A DNA stretch of 64,000 nucleotides, from positions 124,001-188,000 of the forward strand of contig NZ_JAAABL010000003.1 in NCBI RefSeq assembly GCF_009900765.1, written 5' to 3'. Positions 47,239 through 56,341 of the stretch are shown in pieces; position 1 is the stretch's first letter, and each line of letters starts with the position of its first letter. The notes below the pieces were generated by a model, which ran no database searches, was not told the origin of the DNA, and saw nothing but the letters and a program-made list of their open reading frames with translations. Both the position numbers and the translations under genes were made by a program. Origin of the DNA: Rhodovarius lipocyclicus (GTDB lineage: Bacteria; Pseudomonadota; Alphaproteobacteria; Acetobacterales; Acetobacteraceae).

Positions 47239-49146
47239 TCAGGCTGTGACAACCCCCCGCCGCATCCCCTGCCACAGCGCGATCCCGGCCGGGATCAGCA
47301 TCGCCACCGCGCCGCGCTCCACGTCGCCCAGCATGTAGCCGAAGGCGCCGACCAAGCCGCCCGCCACCAGCAGCAACCGTTCCGGCATCGCCAGCCGCTT
47401 CAGCAGAAACCCGGCATAGCCCGCCGTCACCGCCACCAGCGCGCCCACCTGGGTGGCGCTCGCCAGCAGGATCTCGCCCAGCGAGCCCCGCAGCATGATC
47501 CCCGGGTCGTAGATGAAGGCGAAGCCCACTGTGAACCCGGCAATGCCGAAGCGCGTGGCATGCAGCGACGTGATGGTGGGCGAGGCCCTGGCGATCGCCG
47601 CCGCCGCGAAGGCCGCCGCGGCCACGGGTGGTGTCGCATCCGCGATCACCGCGAAATAGAACACGAACAGATGCGCGGGCAGGATCAGCTGCTCGGGCGA
47701 ATAGCCCAGCGTGCGGGAGCCCAGTTCCAGGATCTGCGGCACGCCGATGGCCGCCGCGATGATGTAGCTGGGCGTGGTGGGAATCCCCATGCCCAGGATC
47801 AGCACGGTCATGCACAGCAGCACCAGCAGCCAGGGCAGGGAGCCCCCGGCGAGGTCCTTGATGATGCCGCCGAAGGCCACGACCATGCCGGTCGAGGTCA
47901 GCGCCGACACCACGATGCCCGACCCCGCGATGGAGACCGCGAGCGGCGCCATGGTGTGCCCGGCGCTCGCCAGGCTTTCCAGCACGGTGCGCCAGCCCAT
48001 GCGCGTGCGCGCCCGCAGCAGCGAAACGCCCACCATGGCCAGCGTGGACATGAAGGCCGCGTAGTTGCCGCTCCAGCGCTCGTTCATCAGGTAGACGAGC
48101 ACGCCGATCGGCAGGATCAGGTGGGCGTCGGCCAGCACCTCATGCCAGGTCGGCATTTCCGACAGCGACATGGGGCGCATGCCGGCGCGCTTGGCCTCGA
48201 AATGCACCGCGGCCAGGATGGCGAAGTAGTACAGCACCGCCCCCAGGGCCGCCGCCGTGATGATCTGGCTGTAGGGAATGTTGGTGATCTCGGCCATCAC
48301 GAAGGCCGCGGCGCCCATCACGGGCGGCATCAGCGCGCCACCCACGCTGGCCGCGGCCTCGATGCCGCCGGCGACGGCGGGCCTGTAGCCCACGCGCTGC
48401 ATCAGCGGGATGGTCATGGCCCCGGTGGTGATGACGTTGGACACCGAGCTGCCGCTCATGGTGCCGAACAGGCCGGAGGTGATGACCGCCACCTTGGCCG
48501 GCCCGCCGGAGTAGCGCCCGGCGATCACCGCGCCGAAATTGCTGAACAGGCGGCCAGTGCCGCTGCCCTGCATGAAGGCGCCGAAGATGATGAACACCGC
48601 GATGGTGGTCGCCACGATCCCGGTCAGCGGCCCGTACACGCCGCCCGCCGTGGGCACCAGCCAGGCGGATTCGACGATCTCGGCCGGGGTGAAGACGCGG
48701 GTGTTCAGCACGCCCGGCAGCAGATGCCCGAACTGCATGTACAGCAGGCTGATCGCCACCATCCAGGCCAGCCCGGGCTCGACGGCCCGGCGCGTGGCCT
48801 CCAGCAGGGTGATGACGCAGATGATGCCCAGCGCCATCATCTCCCACCCGAAGGGGTCCACATATTCCATGCGGTCGGACACGGCCTGGGCATTCCACAG
48901 CACCCAGGCATGGGGGGCGGCGGCGGCGAAGGCCCAGGCCCAGTCCACCAGCGTCGGCCGGTCACGCGGCGAGGATTTCAGCGCCGGATACAGCAGGAAC
49001 AGCGGCGGCACGAAGACCAGCAGGTGGAAGCCGCGCATGGTGATCGGCTCCGGGAAGCCGAACCCCGCGAAATAGAGATGGATGGCGGCGAACACCGCCA
49101 TCCACAGGGTGGCGGCCCACCACCCCCAGCCAGGCAGTTCGCGCAT
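47239..49146 (-). CDS. TRAP transporter fused 4TM/12TM permease (TAXI type)
   Basis: 635 aa from ATG 49146, overlapping the TAXI binding-protein stop by one base. An N-terminal DctQ-like part (about res 1-150) is fused to a DctM-like part starting near GLAWMVAISLLYMQFGHLLPG. Typical fused-TRAP segments are AFMQGSGTGRLFSNFG, GTMSGSSVSNVITTGAMTIP, AAASVGGALMPPVMGAAAFVMAE (split AAASVGGALMPPV and MGAAAFVMAE) and MGIPTTPSYIIAAAIG. It imports the ligand delivered by the TAXI protein, driven by an ion gradient. The frame up to 49314 lies inside the binding-protein gene and is not used. Confidence 0.9.
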   Translation of the reverse strand: MRELPGWGWWAATLWMAVFAAIHLYFAGFGFPEPITMRGFHLLVFVPPLFLLYPALKSSPRDRPTLVDWAWAFAAAAPHAWVLWNAQAVSDRMEYVDPFGWEMMALGIICVITLLEATRRAVEPGLAWMVAISLLYMQFGHLLPGVLNTRVFTPAEIVESAWLVPTAGGVYGPLTGIVATTIAVFIIFGAFMQGSGTGRLFSNFGAVIAGRYSGGPAKVAVITSGLFGTMSGSSVSNVITTGAMTIPLMQRVGYRPAVAGGIEAAASVGGALMPPVMGAAAFVMAEITNIPYSQIITAAALGAVLYYFAILAAVHFEAKRAGMRPMSLSEMPTWHEVLADAHLILPIGVLVYLMNERWSGNYAAFMSTLAMVGVSLLRARTRMGWRTVLESLASAGHTMAPLAVSIAGSGIVVSALTSTGMVVAFGGIIKDLAGGSLPWLLVLLCMTVLILGMGIPTTPSYIIAAAIGVPQILELGSRTLGYSPEQLILPAHLFVFYFAVIADATPPVAAAAFAAAAIARASPTITSLHATRFGIAGFTVGFAFIYDPGIMLRGSLGEILLASATQVGALVAVTAGYAGFLLKRLAMPERLLLVAGGLVGAFGYMLGDVERGAVAMLIPAGIALWQGMRRGVVTA

Positions 49147-50123
49147 CAGGCCGGGTTGGCCCCGGCGGCGCGGAAGGCCTTCACCGCACCGGGGTGCAGC
49201 GGCACGCCGGTGTACTTCACGGCCTCGATGGGGTCGAAGGCGCCCATGCTGGCGTGAATGGTGGCCAGGCGCTGGCCCTTGGCGCGGATCAGCGTGCGGG
49301 TGATCGCCTCGCACACATTCTCTGGGATGCTCTCATGCACCAGGATCACGCTGTCCATGGCCGTCACGTCGATGGGCGCCTGCAGCAGCGCCGGATAGGC
49401 GCTGGGCGGGCAGTTCGACTGGGCATAGCTGTAGCGCTCGATCATATGGGCGCGGATATCGTTGTCGAAGCCCAGCAGCTTGGCCTGGCGGCGGCCCTGG
49501 GCGATCTCGGTTAGGATCGCGGCGGGGCGGGCGAGGGCGAAATACAGGTAGTCCACCTGCCCGTCGATGAAGGCCGCCGCGATGTCGTTGTAGCTGCCGT
49601 TCAGATAGCGCCCGCCGCCATTGCGGATGGCGTCTGGGGAGGTGCCGATGAAGCGCAGGATGCGCTGCAGGGTCATCTCATCGGTCGAGGAACGCTGCGG
49701 CACGCCGATCTTCAGGCCGCGCTGGGTCAGCACCTCCCGCATGCCGGTCACGGGGGTGTCGGCCTTGGCCAGCAGGTAGTGGTCGGTGGGCGAATAACCG
49801 GTGCCCAGGCAGCGCAGGCGCGGGTGGGCGGCGGAATACGGCTCCTCGCCCTTGAAGGCCGCGGCGGCGAAGGCGTCGATGCCCCAGCCCATCTGCGACT
49901 GGCCGTTGTTGATGCGGGTGGGGTTCGCCAGCCCGCCGCCCGGCACCACGCGGATCTGGATGTCCGGGTTTTCCTCCCGGATCAGGGAGGCGACGCCGGC
50001 GGCCATGGTATACCAGCCGCCGCCCAGCGAACCGGCCACCCATTCCAAGGTGGTCTGCGCCCGGGCGGGTGCGACGAAGGGCAGGGCCAGGGCGGAGCCC
50101 AGCGCGATACGACGTGTCAGCAT
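49146..50123 (-). CDS. TAXI-family TRAP substrate-binding protein
   Basis: 325 aa from ATG 50123; this start gives the best spacing to GAGAAGGTG, though ATG 50129 and GTG 50132 are in frame. A twin-arginine-like signal MLTRRIALGSALALPF is cleaved after ARAQ. The TAXI motif GSLGGGWYTMAAGVASLI opens the mature protein, followed by TDEMTLQRILRF and YLYFALARPAAI. TAXI proteins bind small organic acids or amino acids such as glutamate. The fused permease follows directly. Fourteen bases upstream ends an AapJ-like ABC binding protein on the same strand. Confidence 0.9.
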   Translation of the reverse strand: MLTRRIALGSALALPFVAPARAQTTLEWVAGSLGGGWYTMAAGVASLIREENPDIQIRVVPGGGLANPTRINNGQSQMGWGIDAFAAAAFKGEEPYSAAHPRLRCLGTGYSPTDHYLLAKADTPVTGMREVLTQRGLKIGVPQRSSTDEMTLQRILRFIGTSPDAIRNGGGRYLNGSYNDIAAAFIDGQVDYLYFALARPAAILTEIAQGRRQAKLLGFDNDIRAHMIERYSYAQSNCPPSAYPALLQAPIDVTAMDSVILVHESIPENVCEAITRTLIRAKGQRLATIHASMGAFDPIEAVKYTGVPLHPGAVKAFRAAGANPA

Positions 50124-50136
50124 GTGCATCACCTTC

Positions 50137-51162
50137 TCAGCGGATGGGGGGCGCGTACATCAGGCCGCCCTGGGTGTAGAGCGCGTTCAGGCCACGGCGC
50201 AGGCCGATGGGGCTGCCCGAGCCGAGGTTGCGTTCGAAGATCTCGCCGTAATTCCCCACGGCCTTGATCATGTTGTAGGCCCAGCGGCGGTCGAGGCCCA
50301 TCATCGGGCCATGATCGCCCGAAAGCCCCAGCAGGCGGCGGATCTCGGGGTTCTGGCTGTCCAGGAAGCTGTCCACATTGGCCTGCGTGATCCCCAGCTC
50401 CTCGGCCGTGATCAGCGCGAAGATGGTCCAGCGCACGATGTCGAACCACTGGTCGTCGCCATGGCGCACCACCGGGGCGTGCGGCTCCTTGGAGATGATG
50501 TCGGGCAGGATCACGTGCTCGTCCGGGTTCGGGAAGCTGGCGCGCAGTCCGGCCAGCTGGCTCGCATCCGTCGAATAGGCATCGCAGCGGCCCGCGAGGT
50601 AGCTGCGGCGCGCCTCATCGTTCTGCTCGAACACCACGGGGTTGTAGCGGATGTTGTTGGTGCGGGCCCAATCGGCCAGGTTCAGCTCGTTGGTGGAGCC
50701 CGCGACGACGCAGATACTGGCCCCCGCCAGGTCCTGCGCGCGCGTCACGCCCAGGGACCGCCGCAGCATGAAGCCCTGGCCGTCATAGAAGTTCACCACG
50801 GTGAAGTTCAGGCCATTGGCGGTGTCGCGCACATGCGTCCAGGTCGCGGTGCGGATCAGGATGTCGATCTGCCCGGATTGCAGCGCGGGCAGGCGCGCGT
50901 TGGTGGTCAGCGGCACCCAGCGGATCTTGGCGGCATCGCCCAGCGTGGCGGCGGCCACGGCGCGGCACAGGTCATTGTCGATGCCGCGATACTCGCCCCG
51001 GCTGTCGGGCATGGAGAATCCGGCCGCACCCGTGGAGGTGCCGCATACCAGGATATCCCGCTGCCGCACGGCGGACAGGGTGGGGCCCAGGCTTGCCGTC
51101 TGCGCCATCGCCATGGCGGGCAGCAGCGCGGCGAACAGGGCCGTGAGAGTACGCTTGAGCAT
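50137..51162 (-). CDS. Amino-acid ABC transporter binding protein (AapJ/BztA-like)
   Basis: 341 aa from ATG 51162 with GGAGGAAGG upstream; signal peptide MLKRTLTALFAALLPAMAMA, cleaved after AQ. AapJ-type marks are GFSMPDSRGEYRGIDNDLCRAVAAA (split GFSMPDSRGEYRG and IDNDLCRAVAAA), RTATWTHVRDTANGLNFT and ICVVAGSTNELNLADW. The polar and general amino-acid ABC family uses AapQMP permeases and ATPase, none of which is present. Instead its stop lies 14 bp before the TAXI-TRAP genes. The ligand is probably an amino acid. It may serve permeases encoded elsewhere or work with the TRAP system. Confidence 0.9.
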   Translation of the reverse strand: MLKRTLTALFAALLPAMAMAQTASLGPTLSAVRQRDILVCGTSTGAAGFSMPDSRGEYRGIDNDLCRAVAAATLGDAAKIRWVPLTTNARLPALQSGQIDILIRTATWTHVRDTANGLNFTVVNFYDGQGFMLRRSLGVTRAQDLAGASICVVAGSTNELNLADWARTNNIRYNPVVFEQNDEARRSYLAGRCDAYSTDASQLAGLRASFPNPDEHVILPDIISKEPHAPVVRHGDDQWFDIVRWTIFALITAEELGITQANVDSFLDSQNPEIRRLLGLSGDHGPMMGLDRRWAYNMIKAVGNYGEIFERNLGSGSPIGLRRGLNALYTQGGLMYAPPIR

Positions 51163-51283
51163 CGTGAGCCTTCCTCCGGAATGATCAGCATGGAGGGGGG
51201 TGCGGTGCACACGCAAGTGGGGCGCGGCTTGACGCGCGCGCCCAGCTGGCAAAGGCTGCACAGAACAACGCCACCGGGATGTC

Positions 51284-52309
51284 ATGGCTGCACCGCTTGT
51301 TTCCTCCGCGCCGCAGGGCGCGTTCGACCGTATCAAGACTCTTGTCCCCGGCCTGGCGCTGAGCCTGGCCATCGCGGTGCTGGCCATCGTCGTGCGCAAC
51401 GCGACGGGAATCGCCGCGCTGAACCCCGTGGTGGTGGCGCTGGTGGTGGGCATGGGTTTTCACGCCATCTGGGGCACGCCGGCCGTGCTGAAGCCGGGCA
51501 TCGGCTTCGCGGTGCGGCCGGTGCTGCGCGCGGCCATCGTGCTGCTGGGCCTGCAGGTCACGCTGGGCATGCTGTGGTCGCTGGGGCCCGCCGCCCTGCT
51601 GCTGGCCGTGGTGGTGGTGGCCGCCACGCTGCCTTTCACCATGTGGCTGGGGCATGTGCTGGGGGTCGATCGCGCGCTGGCGCAGCTGATCGGCACCGGC
51701 ACGGCCATTTGCGGGGCCTCGGCCATCGTCGCCGCCAACCAGGTGGCGCGCGGGCGGGAGGAGGATGTGACCTACGCCCTGGCCGTGATCACCCTGTGCG
51801 GCACGGCGGCGATGATCCTGTTCCCGTATCTGGCCGGGCCGCTCGGCCTCGATGCCCAGGATTACGGCATCTGGGCCGGCGGCGCGATTCATGAGGTGGT
51901 GCAGGCCGTGGGGGCCGCCGCCGCCGGCGGGCCCGTATCCTCGCAGACCGGCACGGTGATGAAGCTGGCGCGGGTGTTCATGCTGGCCCCGGCCGTGCTG
52001 GCGCTGGGCTGGTGGGTGGCGCGGCAGTCGGGTGGCGAGGCCGCGGGCGTGAAGGCGCCGGTGCCGGTCTTCGCCTTTGGCTTCCTCGGCCTCGTGCTGC
52101 TGGGCAGCACCGGGCTGGTGCCGCAGGCCGCCGTGGATGCCAGCCGCTTCCTGGTGCCGCTGATGCTGGCGGCCTCGGTCGCGGCGCTGGGCTTGCAGAC
52201 CAACCTGAAGGCGCTGAAGGCGCGCGGCCTGGCGCCGCTGCTGCTGGGCGTGGCCAGCAGCCTGTTCATCGCGGCCTTGGCCTATGTGGGCGTCAGGCTG
52301 ATCGGCTAG
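51284..52309 (+). CDS. YeiH/UPF0324 family putative sulfate exporter
   Basis: 341 aa, ten or so membrane segments. UPF0324 hallmarks are VRPVLRAAIVLLGLQVTLGML, TGTAICGASAIVAANQV, EEDVTYALAVITLCGTAAMILFP (split EEDVTYALAVITL and CGTAAMILFP) and GIWAGGAIHEVVQAVGAA. YeiH proteins are predicted inner-membrane exporters, often called putative sulfate exporters; the substrate is not firmly shown. It is divergent from the AapJ-like gene by 121 bp and convergent with pdxY, with two perfect palindromes between their stops. A LysR regulator often neighbours yeiH; none is here. Confidence 0.85.
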   Translation: MAAPLVSSAPQGAFDRIKTLVPGLALSLAIAVLAIVVRNATGIAALNPVVVALVVGMGFHAIWGTPAVLKPGIGFAVRPVLRAAIVLLGLQVTLGMLWSLGPAALLLAVVVVAATLPFTMWLGHVLGVDRALAQLIGTGTAICGASAIVAANQVARGREEDVTYALAVITLCGTAAMILFPYLAGPLGLDAQDYGIWAGGAIHEVVQAVGAAAAGGPVSSQTGTVMKLARVFMLAPAVLALGWWVARQSGGEAAGVKAPVPVFAFGFLGLVLLGSTGLVPQAAVDASRFLVPLMLAASVAALGLQTNLKALKARGLAPLLLGVASSLFIAALAYVGVRLIG

Positions 52310-52316
52310 ATCCTCG

Positions 52317-52344
52317 TCCGGTCAGATGGAATCATCTGACCGGA
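52317..52344. repeat. Perfect palindrome downstream of yeiH-like gene
   Basis: TCCGGTCAGATG and CATCTGACCGGA are complementary 12-bp arms around GAAT. It starts 8 bp after the stop. The centre GATGGAATCA recurs at 53274-53283 on the other side of pdxY, so this may be a member of an interspersed intergenic palindrome family. It can also act as a terminator. Confidence 0.75.
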
Positions 52345-52369
52345 TAAAGATGATCGTGAAAACAAACAC

Positions 52370-52413
52370 CTGGAGCGGTTGCCGTGAGCCGGTGCGAGCG
52401 GAAACCGCTCCAG
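52370..52413. repeat. Second inverted repeat abutting pdxY stop
   Basis: CTGGAGCGGTT (52370-52380) pairs with AACCGCTCCAG (52403-52413) around a 22-base loop. It touches the pdxY stop at 52414. With the palindrome at 52317-52344 it fills most of the 104-bp convergent gap and may terminate transcription from both sides. Confidence 0.7.
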
Positions 52414-53259
52414 TCAGCAAGGCAGGGCCGGGAACAGTTCGGAGGGGTTCACGAACTCCTCCTGCGCGGCCACCGTCAGGATCTCGCGTGAGCCTGCCTC
52501 CGCCGTGCGGCGCAGCAGGCCGAACACGCTGGAGGCAGCGCGGCTCAGCGCTTCCGCCGCACTGCCGCTGCGCATGCGGTGCAGCAGGAACAGCGCGCTG
52601 ATCGCATCGCCCGCGCCATTCACCGAAACCGGCAGCAGCGGCGTGTTCAGCCGCCAGAATTGCCCGCCCTCGGCCGCGATCATGCCGATCCGGCCCGGCT
52701 CCTCCTCATGGCTGGTCAGCAGCACGCAGCGCGGGCCCATGGCCTGCAGCGCGGTCAGCGCGGCCTTGCATTCCCCCAGCGTGCCGGCGGGCAGGCCGGT
52801 CAGGTATTCCAGCTCGAACCGGTTGGGGGTGGCGATATCGGCCAGCGCCAGGGCGCGGTCGCGGAAGAATTCGGGAATGCCCGGGCGCACGAACACGCCC
52901 CGCCCGGTATCCCCGATCACGGGGTCGCAGCAGTACAGCGCCGCCGGATTCGCGGCCTTCACCTTCTCCACCGCCTCCAGGATCGCATCACCGATATCGG
53001 CCCCGCCGACATAGCCCGAGAGCACCGCGTCGCAGCGGGGCAGGGCGCCCCGCTCCTCGATGCCGGCCAGGCATTCGCGCACCAAATCGCCGCCGAACAC
53101 CTGGCCGCGCCAGGCGCCATAACCCGTGTGGTTGCTGAACTGCACGGTGTGGATGCCCCACACCTCCGCCCCCAGGCGCTGCAGCGGAAACATCGCCGAG
53201 GCATTGCCGACATGCCCGTAGGCGACCCAGGACTGGATGGAGAGGATATTCTCGGCCAA
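52414..53259 (-). CDS. pdxY: Pyridoxal kinase PdxY
   Basis: 281 aa from a TTG start (53259) with GGAG upstream. NILSIQSWVAYGHVGNASAMFPLQ (split NILSIQSWVAYG and HVGNASAMFPLQ) and VQFSNHTGYG are PdxY signatures. CDPVIGDTGRGVFV provides part of the nucleotide and metal site, and VSVNGAGDAISALFL carries the ribokinase-type catalytic aspartate in GAGD. It phosphorylates pyridoxal in PLP salvage. The GATGGAATCA element lies just upstream, near its SD. It may be the tail of the hyuBA-Bug transcript, since only 51 bp separate the Bug stop from its start. Confidence 0.92.
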   Translation of the reverse strand: MAENILSIQSWVAYGHVGNASAMFPLQRLGAEVWGIHTVQFSNHTGYGAWRGQVFGGDLVRECLAGIEERGALPRCDAVLSGYVGGADIGDAILEAVEKVKAANPAALYCCDPVIGDTGRGVFVRPGIPEFFRDRALALADIATPNRFELEYLTGLPAGTLGECKAALTALQAMGPRCVLLTSHEEEPGRIGMIAAEGGQFWRLNTPLLPVSVNGAGDAISALFLLHRMRSGSAAEALSRAASSVFGLLRRTAEAGSREILTVAAQEEFVNPSELFPALPC

Positions 53260-53273
53260 GGCACGCGCGCTCC

Positions 53274-53283
53274 GATGGAATCA
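53274..53283. repeat. Shared 10-mer upstream of pdxY
   Basis: GATGGAATCA here matches the centre of the palindrome at 52317-52344 (52326-52335). It lies 15-24 bp upstream of the TTG start of pdxY. With one short match the relationship is suggestive only. Confidence 0.3.
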
Positions 53284-53310
53284 GACGCGCGCGAGCATGA
53301 CGCCGCCGCG

Positions 53311-54264
53311 TTACTCCCGCCAGGGGTGCCGGGCCCACAGCGCCTCATATCCTGTGCGCAGCGCGACCAGTTCCCGCAGGTATTCCGCCGGCGGCAGGAA
53401 GCGCAGCGGCAGGGACTGCCGCCGGGCGATCTGCTGGAAATCCGGGTTGTCCACCGTGGCGCGCAGCGCGGCGGAGATACGGGCCAGCGCCTCCGGCGGG
53501 ATGCCGGCGGGGGCGGCCATGCCGCGCATGCTGCCCTCGATCACGTCGAAGCCAAGCTCCTTCAGCGTGGGCACGCCGGGGGCCTCGGACCATCGGGTGG
53601 CGCCCATCTGCGCCAGGGGGCGCAGCAGGCCCTGCGCCATCTCGGTCATCCCCTCGGCCATGTTCATGCTGGCGATGGGAATGGCGCGGGAGATCAGATT
53701 CTGTTTCACCTGCGCCGAACCGCCGAAGGGCACATGCAGGAACTGCGTGCCCGTCGCGCGTTCCAGCGCCAGCACGGCCAGGTGGTCGTCCGACCCCACG
53801 CCGGTGGTGCCATAGCCGAGCTGCCCCGGCCGCTGCCGCGCCGCCGCCAGCAGGCCCGGGAAGTCCGTAATGTCGCTGTCCGCCCGCACCCACAGCCCGC
53901 CCGGATCGTCCACGATGTTCGCGATCAGCGTGAAGTCGTTCAGCGTGAAACGCGGGCGGCGCTCGATCGGCAGGGTGACGATGGCGGGCGTGTTGACGAA
54001 GCCGATCGTGTAGCCGTCCGGCCGCGCGCGGGCGAGTTCGGTGAAGCCGATCTCGCCACCGGCACCCGCGCGGTTCACCACCACCACGGGCTGGCCGAGC
54101 TCGCGTTCCATGAAGCGGGCGATGGTGCGGGCCGCGACATCGGTGCCGCCGCCGGCCGCATAGGCCACGATCATGGTCAGCGCGTGGTCGGGTTGCCATT
54201 GGGCGAAAGCGGGGCGCGTGGCCAGCAAGGCCGGCAGCGCGAGCGCTGTGCGACGTGAGATCAT
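53311..54264 (-). CDS. Bug-family (TctC-type) periplasmic solute-binding protein
   Basis: 317 aa. The signal MISRRTALALPALLATRPAFA carries a twin arginine (split MISRRTALALP and ALLATRPAFA) and is cleaved after FAQ. The Bug core is MIVAYAAGGGTDVAARTIARFM and VVNRAGAGGEIGFTELARARPDG (split VVNRAGAGGEIGF and TELARARPDG). It lies 55 bp downstream of hyuA on the same strand, so it may be a dedicated receptor for the hydantoin- or oxoproline-type substrate handled by HyuAB; that link is inference from context. No TctAB permease is present. Confidence 0.88.
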   Translation of the reverse strand: MISRRTALALPALLATRPAFAQWQPDHALTMIVAYAAGGGTDVAARTIARFMERELGQPVVVVNRAGAGGEIGFTELARARPDGYTIGFVNTPAIVTLPIERRPRFTLNDFTLIANIVDDPGGLWVRADSDITDFPGLLAAARQRPGQLGYGTTGVGSDDHLAVLALERATGTQFLHVPFGGSAQVKQNLISRAIPIASMNMAEGMTEMAQGLLRPLAQMGATRWSEAPGVPTLKELGFDVIEGSMRGMAAPAGIPPEALARISAALRATVDNPDFQQIARRQSLPLRFLPPAEYLRELVALRTGYEALWARHPWRE

Positions 54265-54319
54265 TGACGTGTTCCTCCGCCGCGCAGCTTAGCCGGGCGC
54301 GGCGGAGGATGACGAGGCC

Positions 54320-56341
54320 CTATCCGACCTCGGCCATCAGCCAGCCGCGCGCGTCCATGGTGGCGGTATCACCGGCCTGGACCAGGATGGTGGTGGTGGG
54401 GCTTTCCAGGATGGCGGGGCCCTGGATGGTCGCGCCATCCGACAGGTCACCGAAGCGATAGACCGGCCATTCCGCGAAGCCGCCATCGCGCCACACCTGG
54501 CGGGGCGCGGCGGGTGGCATGGGCGGCGCCGCATAGCGCCCGGCATCGCCCGTCAGCCGGCCGAGGGCCGCCACGCGCGCGTTCACCAGCACCACCTCAT
54601 CCTGCGGCAGGGAGTAGGTGAACAGCGCCTCATGCTGGGCGTGGAAGGCCTGGCGCACGGCGTCCGGCATATCGGGCGCGGCCCAGTCGATGCCGTCCAG
54701 CTTCACGCCGATCTCGAACACCTGCTCGCCATAACGCATGTCGGCGGAGCGGGTGGCGGTGATCTCGCCGTTGAACCATTCGGCCATGCGGGCGCGGGCC
54801 GCTTCCTCCTGCGCCGCGAAGGTGGCGGCCAGCGAGGCATCCGGGTTGGCGTTCACGCTGCGCGTCACCTCGAAGCGCAGATCGGTGCGCAGCATGCCCC
54901 AGGCCGACAGCCCGGCGGCGAACAGCGGCACCGCATAGCGCGCCATGCCCAGATCCCGCGCCACCGCCGAGGCATGCAGCCCCGCAGCACCGCCGAAGGA
55001 CAGCAGCGTGGCCCCGCGCGGATCGACACCGCGCCGGACGGTGGCCACCCGCACGCCATCGGCCATGCGCGCATTCACCAGCCGGTACACGCCCCAGGCG
55101 GCCTCGCGCATGGAAATGCCGAGCTTTTCCGCCAGCCTGCCCATGGCGGCGATGGCCGCTTCCTCATCCAGCCGCTGCGCGCCGCCCAGGAAGCTGCCGG
55201 GGTCCAGATGGCCCAACAGCAGGTTGGCATCGGTCACGGTGGGCTCGGTGCCGCCGCGGCCATAGCAGGCGGGGCCGGGGCGGGCGCCGGCGCTTTCGGG
55301 ACCCACCTGCAAGGTGCCGCCCGCGCCCAGATGCGCGATGGAACCGCCGCCGGCGCCCAGCGTGATGATGTCAAGGCTTTCCAGCGCGATACGCTCGCCC
55401 GCGACTTCACGCCCGCGCCCCAGCTTGGCCACGCCGCCCGCCACCAGCGCGATGTCGGTGGAGGTGCCGCCCATGTCGAAGGTCACGAGGTCGCCCGCCA
55501 TGCCCTCACGCGCCAGCGCCACGGCGGCGGCGACACCGCCCGCCGGGCCCGACAGCGCCGTGCCGGCGGCCAGCCGCGCGGCCTCCGCGATCGGCGTGAC
55601 ACCGCCATGGGAGAGGATGACGAAGACGGGCCCGGCATAGCCCACCTCCTTCAGCCGCTCCGCGAGGCGGCCGAGATAGCGGGAGACGGGCGGGCCCACA
55701 TAGGCGTTCACCGCCGTGGTGGAGAACCGCTCGAACTCCTTGATCTCCGGCAGCACCTCGGCGCTGGTGGTGACGAAGACGCCGGGCAGGGCGCGGCGCA
55801 CCGCCTCGGCGGCGGCCAGTTCATGCGACGGGTCGCGCCAGGCGTGCAGGAAGCAGATCGCCACCGCCTCGGCACCGCGCGCGGCCTCGATGGCGGCGGC
55901 CAGGCTCGCCTCGTCCAGCGGGGTTTCCACGCTGCCATCGGCGCGCAGGCGCTCCTTCACGGCCAGGCGGCGGCTGCGGGGCACCAGCGGCTCGGGCGGG
56001 GCCAGGCGCAAATTGTAGCGCTCGGGCTTCAGCCCCTCGCGCATCTCCACGATGTCGCGGTGGCCCTCGGTGGTCAGCATGGCCACCTTGGCGCCCTTGC
56101 GCTCCAGCAGGGCGTTGGTGGCCACCGTGGTGCCGTGCACGATGCGCTCGGTGCCGGCCAGCAGGGCCTCCAGCGTCAAACCGGCGGCCTGGGCCAGGTT
56201 GCGCAGGCCCTGGATCACGCCCTCGCTCTGGTCATGGGGCGTGCTCGCGGCCTTGGCCAGATGCGAGCGCCCGTCCGGGCCCACGCCCACCACGTCGGTG
56301 AAGGTGCCACCGACATCCACGCCGATACGCCACTTGCTCAT
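54320..56341 (-). CDS. hyuA: Hydantoinase A/5-oxoprolinase family protein
   Basis: 673 aa from ATG 56341. The ASKHA-type start IGVDVGGTFTDVVGV (res 6-20) binds nucleotide. HGTTVATNALLERKGAKVA, FDMGGTSTDIALVAGG, GAGGGSIAHLGAGGTLQVGP (split GAGGGSIAHLGA and GGTLQVGP) and RPGPACYGRGGTEPTVTDANLLLG (split RPGPACYGRGG and TEPTVTDANLLLG) are diagnostic. Together with HyuB it forms an ATP-dependent amidohydrolase or carboxylase that opens hydantoin or 5-oxoproline rings, or acts as an acetone-carboxylase-like enzyme. The exact substrate is open. Its start overlaps the hyuB stop by ATGA. Confidence 0.92.
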   Translation of the reverse strand: MSKWRIGVDVGGTFTDVVGVGPDGRSHLAKAASTPHDQSEGVIQGLRNLAQAAGLTLEALLAGTERIVHGTTVATNALLERKGAKVAMLTTEGHRDIVEMREGLKPERYNLRLAPPEPLVPRSRRLAVKERLRADGSVETPLDEASLAAAIEAARGAEAVAICFLHAWRDPSHELAAAEAVRRALPGVFVTTSAEVLPEIKEFERFSTTAVNAYVGPPVSRYLGRLAERLKEVGYAGPVFVILSHGGVTPIAEAARLAAGTALSGPAGGVAAAVALAREGMAGDLVTFDMGGTSTDIALVAGGVAKLGRGREVAGERIALESLDIITLGAGGGSIAHLGAGGTLQVGPESAGARPGPACYGRGGTEPTVTDANLLLGHLDPGSFLGGAQRLDEEAAIAAMGRLAEKLGISMREAAWGVYRLVNARMADGVRVATVRRGVDPRGATLLSFGGAAGLHASAVARDLGMARYAVPLFAAGLSAWGMLRTDLRFEVTRSVNANPDASLAATFAAQEEAARARMAEWFNGEITATRSADMRYGEQVFEIGVKLDGIDWAAPDMPDAVRQAFHAQHEALFTYSLPQDEVVLVNARVAALGRLTGDAGRYAAPPMPPAAPRQVWRDGGFAEWPVYRFGDLSDGATIQGPAILESPTTTILVQAGDTATMDARGWLMAEVG

